From Actinomycetota bacterium (GTDB lineage: Bacteria > Actinomycetota > Actinomycetes > Nanopelagicales > Nanopelagicaceae), in NCBI GenBank assembly GCA_009700025.1, contig WLMW01000004.1, positions 1 to 44,836 on the forward strand: a DNA stretch of 44,836 nucleotides, written 5' to 3'. The translations under genes and the position numbers were made by a program. The notes under the pieces were generated by a model, which saw only the letters and a program-made list of their open reading frames with translations, searched no databases and was not told where the DNA came from. Positions 28,237 to 36,170 of the stretch are shown in pieces; position 1 is the stretch's first letter; each line of letters opens with the position of its first letter.

Positions 28237-28500
28237 ATGAAATCATTTGACACTTTGTGGGTGGAGCTCTCAGCCAAGGTATTGGCCGGTTCACAAGGTT
28301 CGGGAACAGTTTCTGCGGTCGAAGCCGGTGTCCATGAAATCGGTAAAAAGATTTTGGAAGAAGCAGGGGAAGTTTGGTTAGCGGCTGAACATGAATCGGA
28401 TGCCGCCCTGGCAGAAGAGATTAGTCAGTTGATTTATCACCTTCAGACGATGATGTTAGCCCGCGGATTAACCCCTGATGATATTTATAAATTCCTCTAA
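28237..28500 (+). CDS. hisE: Phosphoribosyl-ATP pyrophosphatase
   Basis: Second step of histidine synthesis, hydrolysing PR-ATP to PR-AMP. The 87 residues are of the MazG-like fold with acidic metal-binding motifs: [24 protein letters not shown] (E-x-x-E) and [20 protein letters not shown]. It stands alone (no HisI domain) and lies 14 bp before hisG, the usual actinobacterial pair. Confidence 0.95.
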   Translation: MKSFDTLWVELSAKVLAGSQGSGTVSAVEAGVHEIGKKILEEAGEVWLAAEHESDAALAEEISQLIYHLQTMMLARGLTPDDIYKFL

Positions 28501-28514
28501 GAGAGTTGGCCATA

Positions 28515-29360
28515 ATGTTGCGAATAGCTGTTCCAAATAAGGGCTCACTTGCTGATTCCTCTATTGAAATTCTTAAGGAAGCCGGCTACAGGCAACGAAG
28601 TGACTCCAGGGATTTAATACTTATCGATAATGAAAATAACGTTGAATTCTACTATTTACGGCCCAGAGATATTGCAATTTACGTAGGATCCGGAGAACTT
28701 GAATCAGGAATAACTGGCCGCGATTTGTTAATCGACTCTGGAGCCCATGCTGTGGAGTTGCTCTCATTAGATTTTGGTGCGTCCACGTTTCGCTTTGCGG
28801 CTCCGATCGATCACGTGTGGACTCTTGAGCAGATATCCGGCAAACGGGTTGCAACAGCTTATCCAGGGCTTGTCAATAATTTCCTTGCACAACACAATAT
28901 TTCAGCACAAGTGGTTCGCCTAGATGGTGCAGTCGAAAGCAGTGTGCGATTAGGTGTAGCCGATGTTATTGCCGATGTTGTAAGTACGGGTAATACGTTG
29001 CGACAGGCTGGCTTGAAAATTTTTGGTGATCCGATATTGATGAGCGAGGCAGTACTGATCGCTCGTGAAGGTTTTGAGATTCCTGCAGATTTACATGTTC
29101 TCATCCGTCGGCTACAGGGTGTAGTGACCGCGCGTAGGTACGTACTTCTTGATTACGATGTTCCAACGGACAGCGTTGATACCGCCTGTAAAATCACCCC
29201 AGGTCTAGAATCTCCAACCATTTCACCGTTACAGAAAAGCGGATGGGTTGCGGTCAGGGCCATGGTGCTTCGCAAAGATACTAATCGCTTGATGGACGAA
29301 CTATGGACTATCGGCGCACGTGGAATCTTAGTGACTGATATTCATGCTTGCCGGTTATAG
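28515..29360 (+). CDS. hisG: ATP phosphoribosyltransferase (long form)
   Basis: First, feedback-regulated step of histidine synthesis. The start is set at ATG 28515 (MLRIAVPNKGSL), with GAGAG 9 bases upstream; TTG 28506 is a weaker choice. Catalytic parts include the region GITGRDLLIDSG and the PRPP loop ADVIADVVSTGNTLRQAGL. The C-terminal ACT-like domain (about residues 210-281, PTISPLQKSGWVAVRAMVLR...) marks the long, homohexameric form that binds histidine itself and needs no HisZ. It ends 9 bp from the convergent serB stop. Confidence 0.95.
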   Translation: MLRIAVPNKGSLADSSIEILKEAGYRQRSDSRDLILIDNENNVEFYYLRPRDIAIYVGSGELESGITGRDLLIDSGAHAVELLSLDFGASTFRFAAPIDHVWTLEQISGKRVATAYPGLVNNFLAQHNISAQVVRLDGAVESSVRLGVADVIADVVSTGNTLRQAGLKIFGDPILMSEAVLIAREGFEIPADLHVLIRRLQGVVTARRYVLLDYDVPTDSVDTACKITPGLESPTISPLQKSGWVAVRAMVLRKDTNRLMDELWTIGARGILVTDIHACRL

Positions 29361-29369
29361 CGTTTAGTT

Positions 29370-30557
29370 TTAGCCCTCTTCAATGGCTTCGCGCGGAATT
29401 CCCAAGAGATATAAAACGGAGTCCAAGTAAGGGGCAGTAAGGCTGGTATCTGCCGCTGCTCTCACAGCAGGCTTGGCGTTGAAGGCTATTCCCAATCCTG
29501 CTGCTGCAATCATGTCCAGATCATTGGCTCCATCACCAATAGCAACCGTCTGCTCCATTGTTACTGACTCTAATTCTGCAAAATCACGAAGCGCCTGAGC
29601 TTTAGCAGCACGATCTATAACGGGACCTTCGAGTTCGCCTGTTAAAAACCCCTGAGAAATCGAGAGTTTATTAGCACGAAAATGAGTGATGCCCAAAGTT
29701 GTGATCATGGGAGCAATCACATCGCTGAAACCACCCGATACGATAGAAACCGTATGACCTAATTTATGAAGCGTTTTGATTAAAGTCTTTGCACCAGGTG
29801 TTAAAACTATTTCATCAGCCACTTCGGCTAATGTCGATTCAGGTAATCCTTTTAAAAGTAGGACACGTGCTCGCAGAGACTGCTCAAAATCCAATTCCCC
29901 TCGCATTGCTGCCTCTGTAATTGTCTTTACCTGTTCACCAACACCTGCTTTTTCTGCCAGCAGTTCTATCACCTCTTGGGTGATTAAAGTTGAATCTACA
30001 TCAAGTTGAACAAGTTTCTTGGCAAAACGTAAAAGCCCTCCTTTGGAAACGGAAATATCCACTCCGTGGGTGGCTGCGACCGGCGAAAGTGCGCTACTCA
30101 CTATGTCTTGACTCGAACCAGAGAGGATGAATTCGATAGCAGTTACCGGCGTCGATGCAGTTCTTGATACGCGCTCTATGTTCGCACCACATGCCGTAAT
30201 AGCTCCCGCAAGATCAGCGACTGCGGCCGGTTTGAGTTTGGTGCTCAGAATAACTACGTGAAGTAAGCCTTGTTTTATAGCGATGCTGGAGTGAGCAGTT
30301 CTAGTAAATAGCGTAGCTATATCAACATCTAGCTGTCCTGCGCAATCCATAAGATCGGCCTCGATTGCTTTCTCATGGTTTGGATTGAGACCAATCAAGA
30401 TGGTCAAAATTAGTCGACCACTAATTATTACCTGCTCAATGTCTAGAATCGTGATTGAAAATGGAGCGAGTACGGCAAATAGCTCCTGAGTAATTCCGGG
30501 TTTGTCCAGCCCGCTCAGCAGGATAAGACCGGTAAACTCCTCGTCGTCACTTTCCAT
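29370..30557 (-). CDS. serB: Phosphoserine phosphatase with tandem N-terminal ACT domains (SerB)
   Basis: Last step of serine synthesis. Of 395 residues, the first about 170 form two ACT-type regions (LILLSGLDKPGITQELFAVL; GLLHVVILSTKLKPAAVADL). The HAD phosphatase follows, with nucleophile D186 in LDVDSTL (DxDxT), VSGGFSDV, and the Mg site GDGANDLDMIAAAG. The layout matches mycobacterial SerB2. The gene is convergent with hisG and divergent from the ABC ATPase gene. Confidence 0.95.
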   Translation of the reverse strand: MESDDEEFTGLILLSGLDKPGITQELFAVLAPFSITILDIEQVIISGRLILTILIGLNPNHEKAIEADLMDCAGQLDVDIATLFTRTAHSSIAIKQGLLHVVILSTKLKPAAVADLAGAITACGANIERVSRTASTPVTAIEFILSGSSQDIVSSALSPVAATHGVDISVSKGGLLRFAKKLVQLDVDSTLITQEVIELLAEKAGVGEQVKTITEAAMRGELDFEQSLRARVLLLKGLPESTLAEVADEIVLTPGAKTLIKTLHKLGHTVSIVSGGFSDVIAPMITTLGITHFRANKLSISQGFLTGELEGPVIDRAAKAQALRDFAELESVTMEQTVAIGDGANDLDMIAAAGLGIAFNAKPAVRAAADTSLTAPYLDSVLYLLGIPREAIEEG

Positions 30558-30642
30558 AAGAGCGCAAGGTTATCGCGAATCACTAGCCCAGAATGGTCAT
30601 AATCAAAGCGGAATGACGAATTACACAGTATCTTTTTGCTCT

Positions 30643-31434
30643 ATGGCCACCGATACAGTGTTAGAAGTCAGTGGCGTTTCTGTCCGCCGAGGTAAGGAAA
30701 CAATACTTGGCCCAATAGATTTTGCAGTTAGGGCGGGGGAGCGCTGGGTAATTCTTGGTCCCAATGGGGCTGGAAAATCAACACTGCTCGAAATCCTTTC
30801 AACGAGAATTTTTCCAACCACGGGAACAGTAACAATCTTGGATAGCACTATGGGAAAAGTTGATCTCTTTGAGTTGCGAACTCGTATTGGAATCGCTTCC
30901 GCAAAAACTTCGGAAAATATTCCTGGGGAAGAAATAGTTAGAAATGTAGTTTTGACTGCGGCGTATGCGGTTCTGGGACGATGGAATGAAGATTATGATC
31001 TTTGGGATGAATCACGGGCTTTAGCGCTCCTGACCACTTTTGGGGTACGAGAACTCGGTGAACGGTTTTACGCATCTTTGAGTGAGGGTGAAAGAAAACG
31101 GGTCCAGATTGCGCGAGCTCTCATGACTGATCCAGAGCTTTTATTGCTTGATGAGCCAGCAGCCGGCTTAGATGTTGGGGGCCGTGAGGACTTACTCCGT
31201 AGATTTGCTAATTTTTCATCAGACTCAAGTGCGCCGGCAACAATTCTTGTGACACACCATATTGAGGAAATTCCGGTAGGTACTACTCATGCTTTACTTT
31301 TAAAGAATGGAGTTATTGCTGTATCTGGTCCAATCGAACAGGTTATTACCAGTGAACATATTTCTGCGGTGTTTGAGACATCCATAGAAGTCAGTGCAAT
31401 CTCGGGTAGATTTTTTGCCCGTGCAATTAACTAG
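30643..31434 (+). CDS. ABC transporter ATP-binding protein
   Basis: A single ATPase domain of 263 residues counted from ATG 30643 (MATDTVLEVSGVSVRRGKETIL). Walker A GPNGAGKST, signature LSEGERKRVQIARAL, Walker B LLLLDEPAAGLD and switch His in LVTHH are all intact. No permease gene is adjacent, so its partner is unknown; orphan ATPases of this kind beside serB occur in other Actinobacteria. Earlier in-frame ATGs (30613, 30502) run toward or into serB and are unlikely. No Shine-Dalgarno is visible; TATCTT lies at 30629-30634, so a short or absent leader is possible. Confidence 0.85.
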   Translation: MATDTVLEVSGVSVRRGKETILGPIDFAVRAGERWVILGPNGAGKSTLLEILSTRIFPTTGTVTILDSTMGKVDLFELRTRIGIASAKTSENIPGEEIVRNVVLTAAYAVLGRWNEDYDLWDESRALALLTTFGVRELGERFYASLSEGERKRVQIARALMTDPELLLLDEPAAGLDVGGREDLLRRFANFSSDSSAPATILVTHHIEEIPVGTTHALLLKNGVIAVSGPIEQVITSEHISAVFETSIEVSAISGRFFARAIN

Positions 31435-31435
31435 C

Positions 31436-32074
31436 ATGTCTTTATTTGATCAATTACACCCAAGTTGGCGCACAGAGCTTTCAGGACTTAAGGAACAGTT
31501 CAAGAATATTGATGCGAAACTAACGGGAGAAAGTATCGCGCCAGAGTATTCGAAAATTTTACGAGCATTTTCTACGCCACTTGAAGATACTAGGGTTGTC
31601 ATTATCGGTCAGGATCCATACCCTAAAAAAGGTCATGCCCATGGCCTTGCATTTTCCGTAGATTCGTCAATCCGGCCGCTTCCGGTAACCTTGCGAAATA
31701 TTTTCCACGAACTTCGCAGCGACTACGGAGGAGATATTCCAGTTAATGGAGATTTATCGGCCTGGGCCAATCAGGGAGTTTTTTTACTGAATCGGATACT
31801 GACAACCAAAGAAGGTGAATCCTTAGCGCACGAAGATTTTGGATGGCGGGAGGTAACTGACGCAGTCGCTGAAATTCTTGGCAGTCGCGAAACGATTGCA
31901 ATTCTCTGGGGTAAAAACGCTCAGGAACTTGCAGAGTATTTTCAGAGTAATTTGATTATTGCATCTGCACACCCGAGTCCATTATCTGCATATCGGGGCT
32001 TCTTTGGGTCAAAACCATTTACGCAGACAAATCAGCTACTCGCATCATTAGGCCGTACCCCAATAAATTGGTAA
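31436..32074 (+). CDS. ung: Uracil-DNA glycosylase, family 1
   Basis: Excises uracil from DNA. Starting at ATG 31436 (MSLFDQLHPSW), one base after the ABC gene stop, it has 212 residues. The catalytic motif is GQDPYPKKGHAHGLAFSV, with the general-base Asp; the usual GQDPYH His is Pro, a replacement I believe is common in Actinobacteria. The second motif is HPSPLSAYRGFFGSKPF, with the catalytic His. LLNRILT and AILWG are also typical. Confidence 0.95.
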   Translation: MSLFDQLHPSWRTELSGLKEQFKNIDAKLTGESIAPEYSKILRAFSTPLEDTRVVIIGQDPYPKKGHAHGLAFSVDSSIRPLPVTLRNIFHELRSDYGGDIPVNGDLSAWANQGVFLLNRILTTKEGESLAHEDFGWREVTDAVAEILGSRETIAILWGKNAQELAEYFQSNLIIASAHPSPLSAYRGFFGSKPFTQTNQLLASLGRTPINW

Positions 32075-32079
32075 AGGAA

Positions 32080-32113
32080 GAACGGCCATACAGATATATC
32101 TGTATGGCCGTTC
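32080..32113. terminator. Perfect 34-bp palindrome between convergent ung and NCS2 permease genes, probable bidirectional terminator
   Basis: GAACGGCCATACAGA (32080-32094) is the exact reverse complement of 32099-32113 around TATA. It lies 5 bp after the ung stop and 20 bp beyond the permease stop on the other strand. As RNA it would form a 15-bp stem in either direction. There is no long T tract: the top strand continues CTACTTCTGTTG and the bottom strand CTTCCTTT. It may act as a weak intrinsic terminator or as a 3'-end stabiliser. Confidence 0.65.
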
Positions 32114-32133
32114 CTACTTCTGTTGCTGCGAAG

Positions 32134-33579
32134 TTAGCCAATCCAAGCATTAATCGGTGATGCCAAGAAATAAACCATGAATAACCCTGATACGAGAAGA
32201 AGCAGAGGATGTACTTCCTTGCCTCGACCCTGGACTATGCGTATTACTACGTGAGTTACAAATCCAGCTCCGATACCTACAGAGATATTATAAGTAAATG
32301 GCATCAAAATAATCGTGAGGAAAGCTGGAATTCCTATACCTAAATCATCCCAATCGATTTTTTTGATCTGAGACATCATAAGGAAACCAACGATGATCAG
32401 GGCAGGAGTTGCAGCTTCGTAAGGAATTATTGCTACAAGCGGTGCCAAAAACGTTGTGAGTAGGAATGCAATTCCGGTCACAACTGAGGCAAGACCAGTA
32501 CGAGCTCCTTCACCAACACCAGCTGCTGATTCAATGTAGCTAGTATTTGATGAAATACCTGCAGCGCCGCCTGCGGCAGCTGCTATGGAGTCAACCAAAA
32601 GAATCTTCTGGATGTTGTCTACGTTGCCATCTTTGTCAGCAAGACCTGACTCATGACCGATTGCTGTAACTGTTCCAACCGTGTCGAAGAAATCAGATAA
32701 CAATAGGGTAAATAGAAGCAGGATTGCTGCGATCAGTGAAACATTGTCGACGCTGAAGGCACCCAGTAAATCAAATTGACCAGTGAAATCAAACTCTGGA
32801 ACTGCAACAATCTCAGTAGGGACTGAAGGAATATTTAACCCCCACCCGCCGTCAACGATTGTAGGAGGATTTCCAGGTGTGAATCCTGGCGCGATGTTGT
32901 ACATCTTTTGGAGAATTATCGCCAAGACGGTAGCTGCAGAGATTCCAATCAATATTGCGCCTTTGACCTTGCGAACCATTAGTCCGATTATTAAAAGTGT
33001 TCCGAAAACAAAAACAACTGTAGGCCAGCCGACAAGGTTGCCATTCACACCAAGACCAACTGGAACTGGACCGCTAGCGGTACGGCGCACGAAGCCTGCA
33101 TCGACAAGACCGATGAGCGCGATGAAAAGACCGATACCAACTGAGATTGCAATCTTGATTTGTGGTGGAACCGCCTTGAATACCGCTACGCGGAAACCTG
33201 TTAGAACCAATATCAAGATTATTAAACCTTCAAGAACAACAAGACCCATAGCGGCAGCCCACGTCATCTTTGATGCGATACCAACTGCTACAAAAGTGTT
33301 GAGACCAAGACCTGTCGCAAGAGCTAATGGGTAGTTGGCGATGGAACCCATAAGGATTGTTAGCACACCAGCAACAAGGGCCGTAGTTGCTGCAACCATT
33401 GCAGGTGCAGGTTGGGCGCCTCCGAAGAGGAACTGACCGTTAGCATCTGGTGAGTACGCCAAGATGATTGGGTTGAGAGCCACGATATAGGCCATCGTAA
33501 AGAAAGTTACGAGTCCGCCTCGAACCTCCTGGGCAATTGTTGATCCACGTTCTGAGATTTTAAAATACGAATCCAGCAT
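32134..33579 (-). CDS. NCS2-family nucleobase permease (AzgA/PbuG-like adenine/guanine/hypoxanthine type)
   Basis: A proton-coupled purine-type permease in the cytoplasmic membrane. Its 481 residues contain about 12-14 hydrophobic segments. The AzgA-branch marks are the N-terminal EVRGGLVTFFTMAYIVALNPIIL, NYPLALATGLGLNTFVA, LLLSDFFDTVGTVTAIGHESGLAD, and SSNTSYIESAAGVGEGARTGLASVV. Substrate choice (adenine, guanine or hypoxanthine) cannot be read from the sequence. With apt nearby, purine salvage is likely. The ATG at 33579 has AAAGG 8 bases upstream. A structured 96-nt leader precedes it. Confidence 0.92.
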   Translation of the reverse strand: MLDSYFKISERGSTIAQEVRGGLVTFFTMAYIVALNPIILAYSPDANGQFLFGGAQPAPAMVAATTALVAGVLTILMGSIANYPLALATGLGLNTFVAVGIASKMTWAAAMGLVVLEGLIILILVLTGFRVAVFKAVPPQIKIAISVGIGLFIALIGLVDAGFVRRTASGPVPVGLGVNGNLVGWPTVVFVFGTLLIIGLMVRKVKGAILIGISAATVLAIILQKMYNIAPGFTPGNPPTIVDGGWGLNIPSVPTEIVAVPEFDFTGQFDLLGAFSVDNVSLIAAILLLFTLLLSDFFDTVGTVTAIGHESGLADKDGNVDNIQKILLVDSIAAAAGGAAGISSNTSYIESAAGVGEGARTGLASVVTGIAFLLTTFLAPLVAIIPYEAATPALIIVGFLMMSQIKKIDWDDLGIGIPAFLTIILMPFTYNISVGIGAGFVTHVVIRIVQGRGKEVHPLLLLVSGLFMVYFLASPINAWIG

Positions 33580-33675
33580 GAGTAACGCCTTTCTGATTTT
33601 GTTAACGGGGGTGTTTGCGACCCCGTGCGAAGTAAGCGGCCTACGCAGACCGAGGGAATGCTTTTAGCGTAGTAG
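33580..33675 (-). promoter_or_regulatory. Structured leader of the NCS2 permease gene, unidentified
   Basis: The 96 bases between the YczE-type gene and the permease start can form alternative structures as RNA (minus strand). CTACGC/GCGTAG (33667-33672 with 33641-33646) competes with CGGTC/GGCCG over the same bases. A later hairpin, 33605-33626, has seven pairs with one bulged base and a 7-base loop, and lies 26 bases before the ATG, just upstream of the AAAGG site. I cannot match it to the purine, PreQ1 or PRPP riboswitches. It may be a regulatory leader or chance pairing. Confidence 0.3.
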
Positions 33676-34344
33676 TTACTTGCCCGTAACTCGGGACACG
33701 ACACCTAAGGCAATAGCTACCGATTGACCAATGAGGAGCGCAAAAAGGAGGGTCCCCAGTCCAATGGTTCCACCCAAAAGCCACCCAAGCCCGCATGCGG
33801 TGCTCTCTATCGCCAAGCGGACTCTTCCGACTCGAACTCCAGTTTTGAAGTGAAGCCCGGTCATCAATCCATCACGTGGACCAGGTCCTAGACCGCAGGT
33901 GATGTAGAGAGCTGAAGCGGCTCCGACCATTGCAATTCCTAATAAAGCGTAAAGAATTCCGATGAAATAGTTGTCCTGCATAGGAATATGTGTCACGCCT
34001 AATTCAATAGCTAAAGCGATGATGACAATGTTGGAAATAGTTCCAAATCCAGGTTTTTCGCGAAGCGGGATCCATCCTAAAAGCACCAAAGCGCTCACAC
34101 CAAAAGTAGACCAGCCCATCGTGATATCCAGATTTCTAGAAATTCCCTGAGCTAAGACAGACCAAGGGGCATTTCCAATATTGCTCTGAATCACGAAAGC
34201 ATCACCGAGACCGAAGATAAAAAGCCCTACCCATAAAATCAATACTCGCGTGAAACCTAAATCCCATTTTGATGTGGCAGTCCATGGAGTAACTGGAACT
34301 GTACGGTGAGGACGAAGAAACTCCATAAATGCATTTGATGACAT
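33676..34344 (-). CDS. YczE/YyaS/YitT-family membrane protein
   Basis: A membrane protein of 222 residues with about five to six hydrophobic segments. LFIFGLGDAFVIQSNIGNAPWSVLAQGISRNLDITMGWST and ITCGLGPGPRDGLMTGL are the hallmark repeats of the YczE-type family. The function is not known; B. subtilis YczE has been linked to antibiotic (surfactin-type) production. It is upstream of the NCS2 gene on the same strand. The ATG at 34344 has a leaderless-type promoter exactly placed upstream. Confidence 0.8.
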   Translation of the reverse strand: MSSNAFMEFLRPHRTVPVTPWTATSKWDLGFTRVLILWVGLFIFGLGDAFVIQSNIGNAPWSVLAQGISRNLDITMGWSTFGVSALVLLGWIPLREKPGFGTISNIVIIALAIELGVTHIPMQDNYFIGILYALLGIAMVGAASALYITCGLGPGPRDGLMTGLHFKTGVRVGRVRLAIESTACGLGWLLGGTIGLGTLLFALLIGQSVAIALGVVSRVTGK

Positions 34345-34350
34345 TATAGA

Positions 34351-34380
34351 AGCCTAATGCAGCGCGGTAGATGCTGTCAG
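34351..34380 (-). promoter_or_regulatory. Leaderless promoter of the YczE-type gene
   Basis: On the minus strand, CTGACA (34380-34375) matches five of six -35 bases, and TAGGCT (34356-34351) lies 18 bp further as the -10. The -10 is at -12 to -7 from the A of ATG 34344, so transcription should begin at or next to the start codon. The perfect TATAAT that overlaps this ATG (34348-34343) is an alternative that would start transcripts inside the gene, upstream of Met7 (34326). Confidence 0.45.
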
Positions 34381-34382
34381 GC

Positions 34383-34388
34383 TATTCT
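34383..34388 (+). promoter_or_regulatory. Leaderless -10 box of the DUF554 gene
   Basis: TATTCT sits at exactly -12 to -7 relative to the A of ATG 34395. No Shine-Dalgarno is present between it and the ATG (the bases are TAAACA). This fits a leaderless mRNA. No clear -35 is seen. Confidence 0.45.
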
Positions 34389-34394
34389 TAAACA

Positions 34395-35129
34395 ATGTTT
34401 CCAGGTATAGGCACGCTCATCAATGTCATTGCAATTATTGGGGGAGCAGGGCTAGGAATCTTTGTCGGACATAGATTAAGTTCAAAGACCAGAACGCTGC
34501 TAACTGATGTTTTGGGTCTAGCCACACTTCTGGGCGCTGCTTCGGCGTTGATACCCATGTGGTCTTCCCGTTATGTTGATTCATTGCCATCGGGCTGGCC
34601 ATTGTTAGTTGTCCTTGGATCACTAATTTTCGGCGGGCTGATTGGTTCAGCACTGGGACTAGAAGATCGCTTAGATCAACTTGGTGAAAATCTACGTAGG
34701 CGATTCAAGGCATCTACGGAGAGTTCTTTCGTGGAGGGATTTGTTACAGCGTCGTTGCTTTTTGCAATCGGGCCACTTGCTATTTTAGGCAGCGTTAGCG
34801 ATGGAATGTCTAATGGCATCGATCAACTTTTGCTCAAGAGCACATTAGATTTTTTCGCGGCAATGGCTTTCGCGTCATCCCTTGGTTGGGGAGTGGCGGT
34901 TGCAGCGATACCTGTAGCTGTGTATCAGGGTTTCTGGACGGTTATTGGTCTAGGCCTCGGGGAGATTTTACAAGGATATCAAGTCGATGCAATGACAATC
35001 GTCGGTGGAGTTCTCCTGCTTGGAATCGGAATGCGCTTACTCAATATCAAACATGTTGCTGTCGGTAATCTTCTTCCGGCGTTAGCAATGGCCCCGCTAG
35101 TAGCAATGCTTGTTCATTCTTTTCTCTAA
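34395..35129 (+). CDS. DUF554 (YdfK-like) membrane protein
   Basis: An uncharacterised membrane protein of 244 residues with about six to seven hydrophobic segments. Family marks are the N-terminal PGIGTLINVIAIIGGAGLGIFVGHRL, the GGLIGSALGLEDRLDQLGE loop, and SFVEGFVTASLLFAIGPLAILGSVSDGMSNGIDQLLLKSTLDFFAAMAFASSLG. A transport-like role has been suggested for such proteins, but no substrate is known. Its stop overlaps the convergent dehydrogenase stop by 4 bp. Confidence 0.85.
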   Translation: MFPGIGTLINVIAIIGGAGLGIFVGHRLSSKTRTLLTDVLGLATLLGAASALIPMWSSRYVDSLPSGWPLLVVLGSLIFGGLIGSALGLEDRLDQLGENLRRRFKASTESSFVEGFVTASLLFAIGPLAILGSVSDGMSNGIDQLLLKSTLDFFAAMAFASSLGWGVAVAAIPVAVYQGFWTVIGLGLGEILQGYQVDAMTIVGGVLLLGIGMRLLNIKHVAVGNLLPALAMAPLVAMLVHSFL

Positions 35130-36166
35130 AAAGTAGTTGCATCGATGACAAATCGATACTTAACATCACTCGCAACAGTTCGCTCGTACGCCGTGTTGAC
35201 GTACTCTGCATTGATAACTTCAACATCGCTAAGGATTGCATGTCGTCCACAGAAGTCGAGCATTTCCTGTATCTCAGGAATTCCACCAATCATTGAGCCG
35301 GCGATTCGTCGTCTTCCATCTAGCAATGAACCAACATTGACAGCATATGGTTTTCCAGGAAGTCCAATCACAACTAAAGTGCCGTCTAACTTCAAAAGTT
35401 CAAGGTAGAGATTTATATCAAGATCTGCGCTCACGGTATTGAGTATTAAATCAAAGGTTTTACGCAAGGGCTTCAAGGTGAGTGGATCTTTAGTGACGAT
35501 GAAATGATCTGCACCCATCGCACGCGCATCAGTCTCCTTTTCGGGCGAGTGGGAAAAGACTGTGGTTTCAGCCCCCATTGCGTGGGCAAACTTAAGGCCC
35601 ATGTGTCCTAAACCGCCGAGACCCATGATGCCGACTCGCATACCAGGACCCGCTTCCCAAGTTTTCAGCGGAGAGTACAAAGTGATTCCGGCGCAGAGCA
35701 GAGGTGCAACACCAGATAGTGCCAAGTTGCCGGGTATATGGACTGCATAATCTTCATTGATCACAAAGTTAGTGGAGTATCCACCAAATGCAATCGTGGT
35801 TCCGTCCCGTTCAAAAGTGTTATATGTGCCTGTCATTCCAGTTTCACAATACTGCTGCAGTCCTGCCAAACAGCTAGCGCAGGTACGACACGAGTCAATA
35901 AAGACGCCGACGCCAATTGCATCACCGACAGCGAACTTAGTTACTGCCGAACCTATGGAAGTAACCGTTCCGGCTATTTCATGTCCTGGGACCATAGGAA
36001 AGAGAGCGGGTCCCCACTCTTCGCGAGCCTGATGGATATCTGAGTGACAGATTCCCGCAAATGCTATGTCAATGCCTACATCATGGGGTCTTAATTCTCT
36101 GCGATCGAATTCAAACTGTGTCAATTCTTCGCTAGCTTTCAATGCGGCGAGACCACGAGATTTCAC
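35126..36166 (-). CDS. Zinc-dependent NAD(P)-linked alcohol dehydrogenase (YahK/cinnamyl-type)
   Basis: A medium-chain dehydrogenase that reduces aldehydes or oxidises alcohols. The start is set at GTG 36166, 4 bases after the tdk stop, giving MKSRGLAALKASEEL and 346 residues; the longer frame to 36298 lies inside tdk. The catalytic zinc site is GICHSD and GHE, the structural zinc cysteines are in SCRTCASCLAGLQQYC, and the nucleotide loop is GLGGLGHMGLKFA. FGGYSTNFVINEDYAVHIP is typical of the YahK/CAD branch. The substrate is unknown. Probably in one unit with tdk. Confidence 0.9.
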   Translation of the reverse strand: MKSRGLAALKASEELTQFEFDRRELRPHDVGIDIAFAGICHSDIHQAREEWGPALFPMVPGHEIAGTVTSIGSAVTKFAVGDAIGVGVFIDSCRTCASCLAGLQQYCETGMTGTYNTFERDGTTIAFGGYSTNFVINEDYAVHIPGNLALSGVAPLLCAGITLYSPLKTWEAGPGMRVGIMGLGGLGHMGLKFAHAMGAETTVFSHSPEKETDARAMGADHFIVTKDPLTLKPLRKTFDLILNTVSADLDINLYLELLKLDGTLVVIGLPGKPYAVNVGSLLDGRRRIAGSMIGGIPEIQEMLDFCGRHAILSDVEVINAEYVNTAYERTVASDVKYRFVIDATTF

Positions 36167-36170
36167 TGTG

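Noticed and set aside
32783-33334. 183-residue open frame on the plus strand opposite the NCS2 permease gene
   Set aside because: It lies wholly antisense to a clearly recognisable permease, is rich in Pro, Thr and Ile as expected from the reverse of membrane-protein codons, and shows no family motif or ribosome-binding site.
33605-33626. Hairpin as an intrinsic terminator of the YczE-type gene
   Set aside because: On the transcribed (minus) strand it is followed by GTTAACAAAATC, with no T tract, so it does not look like a terminator.
33580-33675. Purine riboswitch before the NCS2 permease
   Set aside because: The conserved junction and loop bases of the purine aptamer are not found, and the paired regions do not make its three-way layout.
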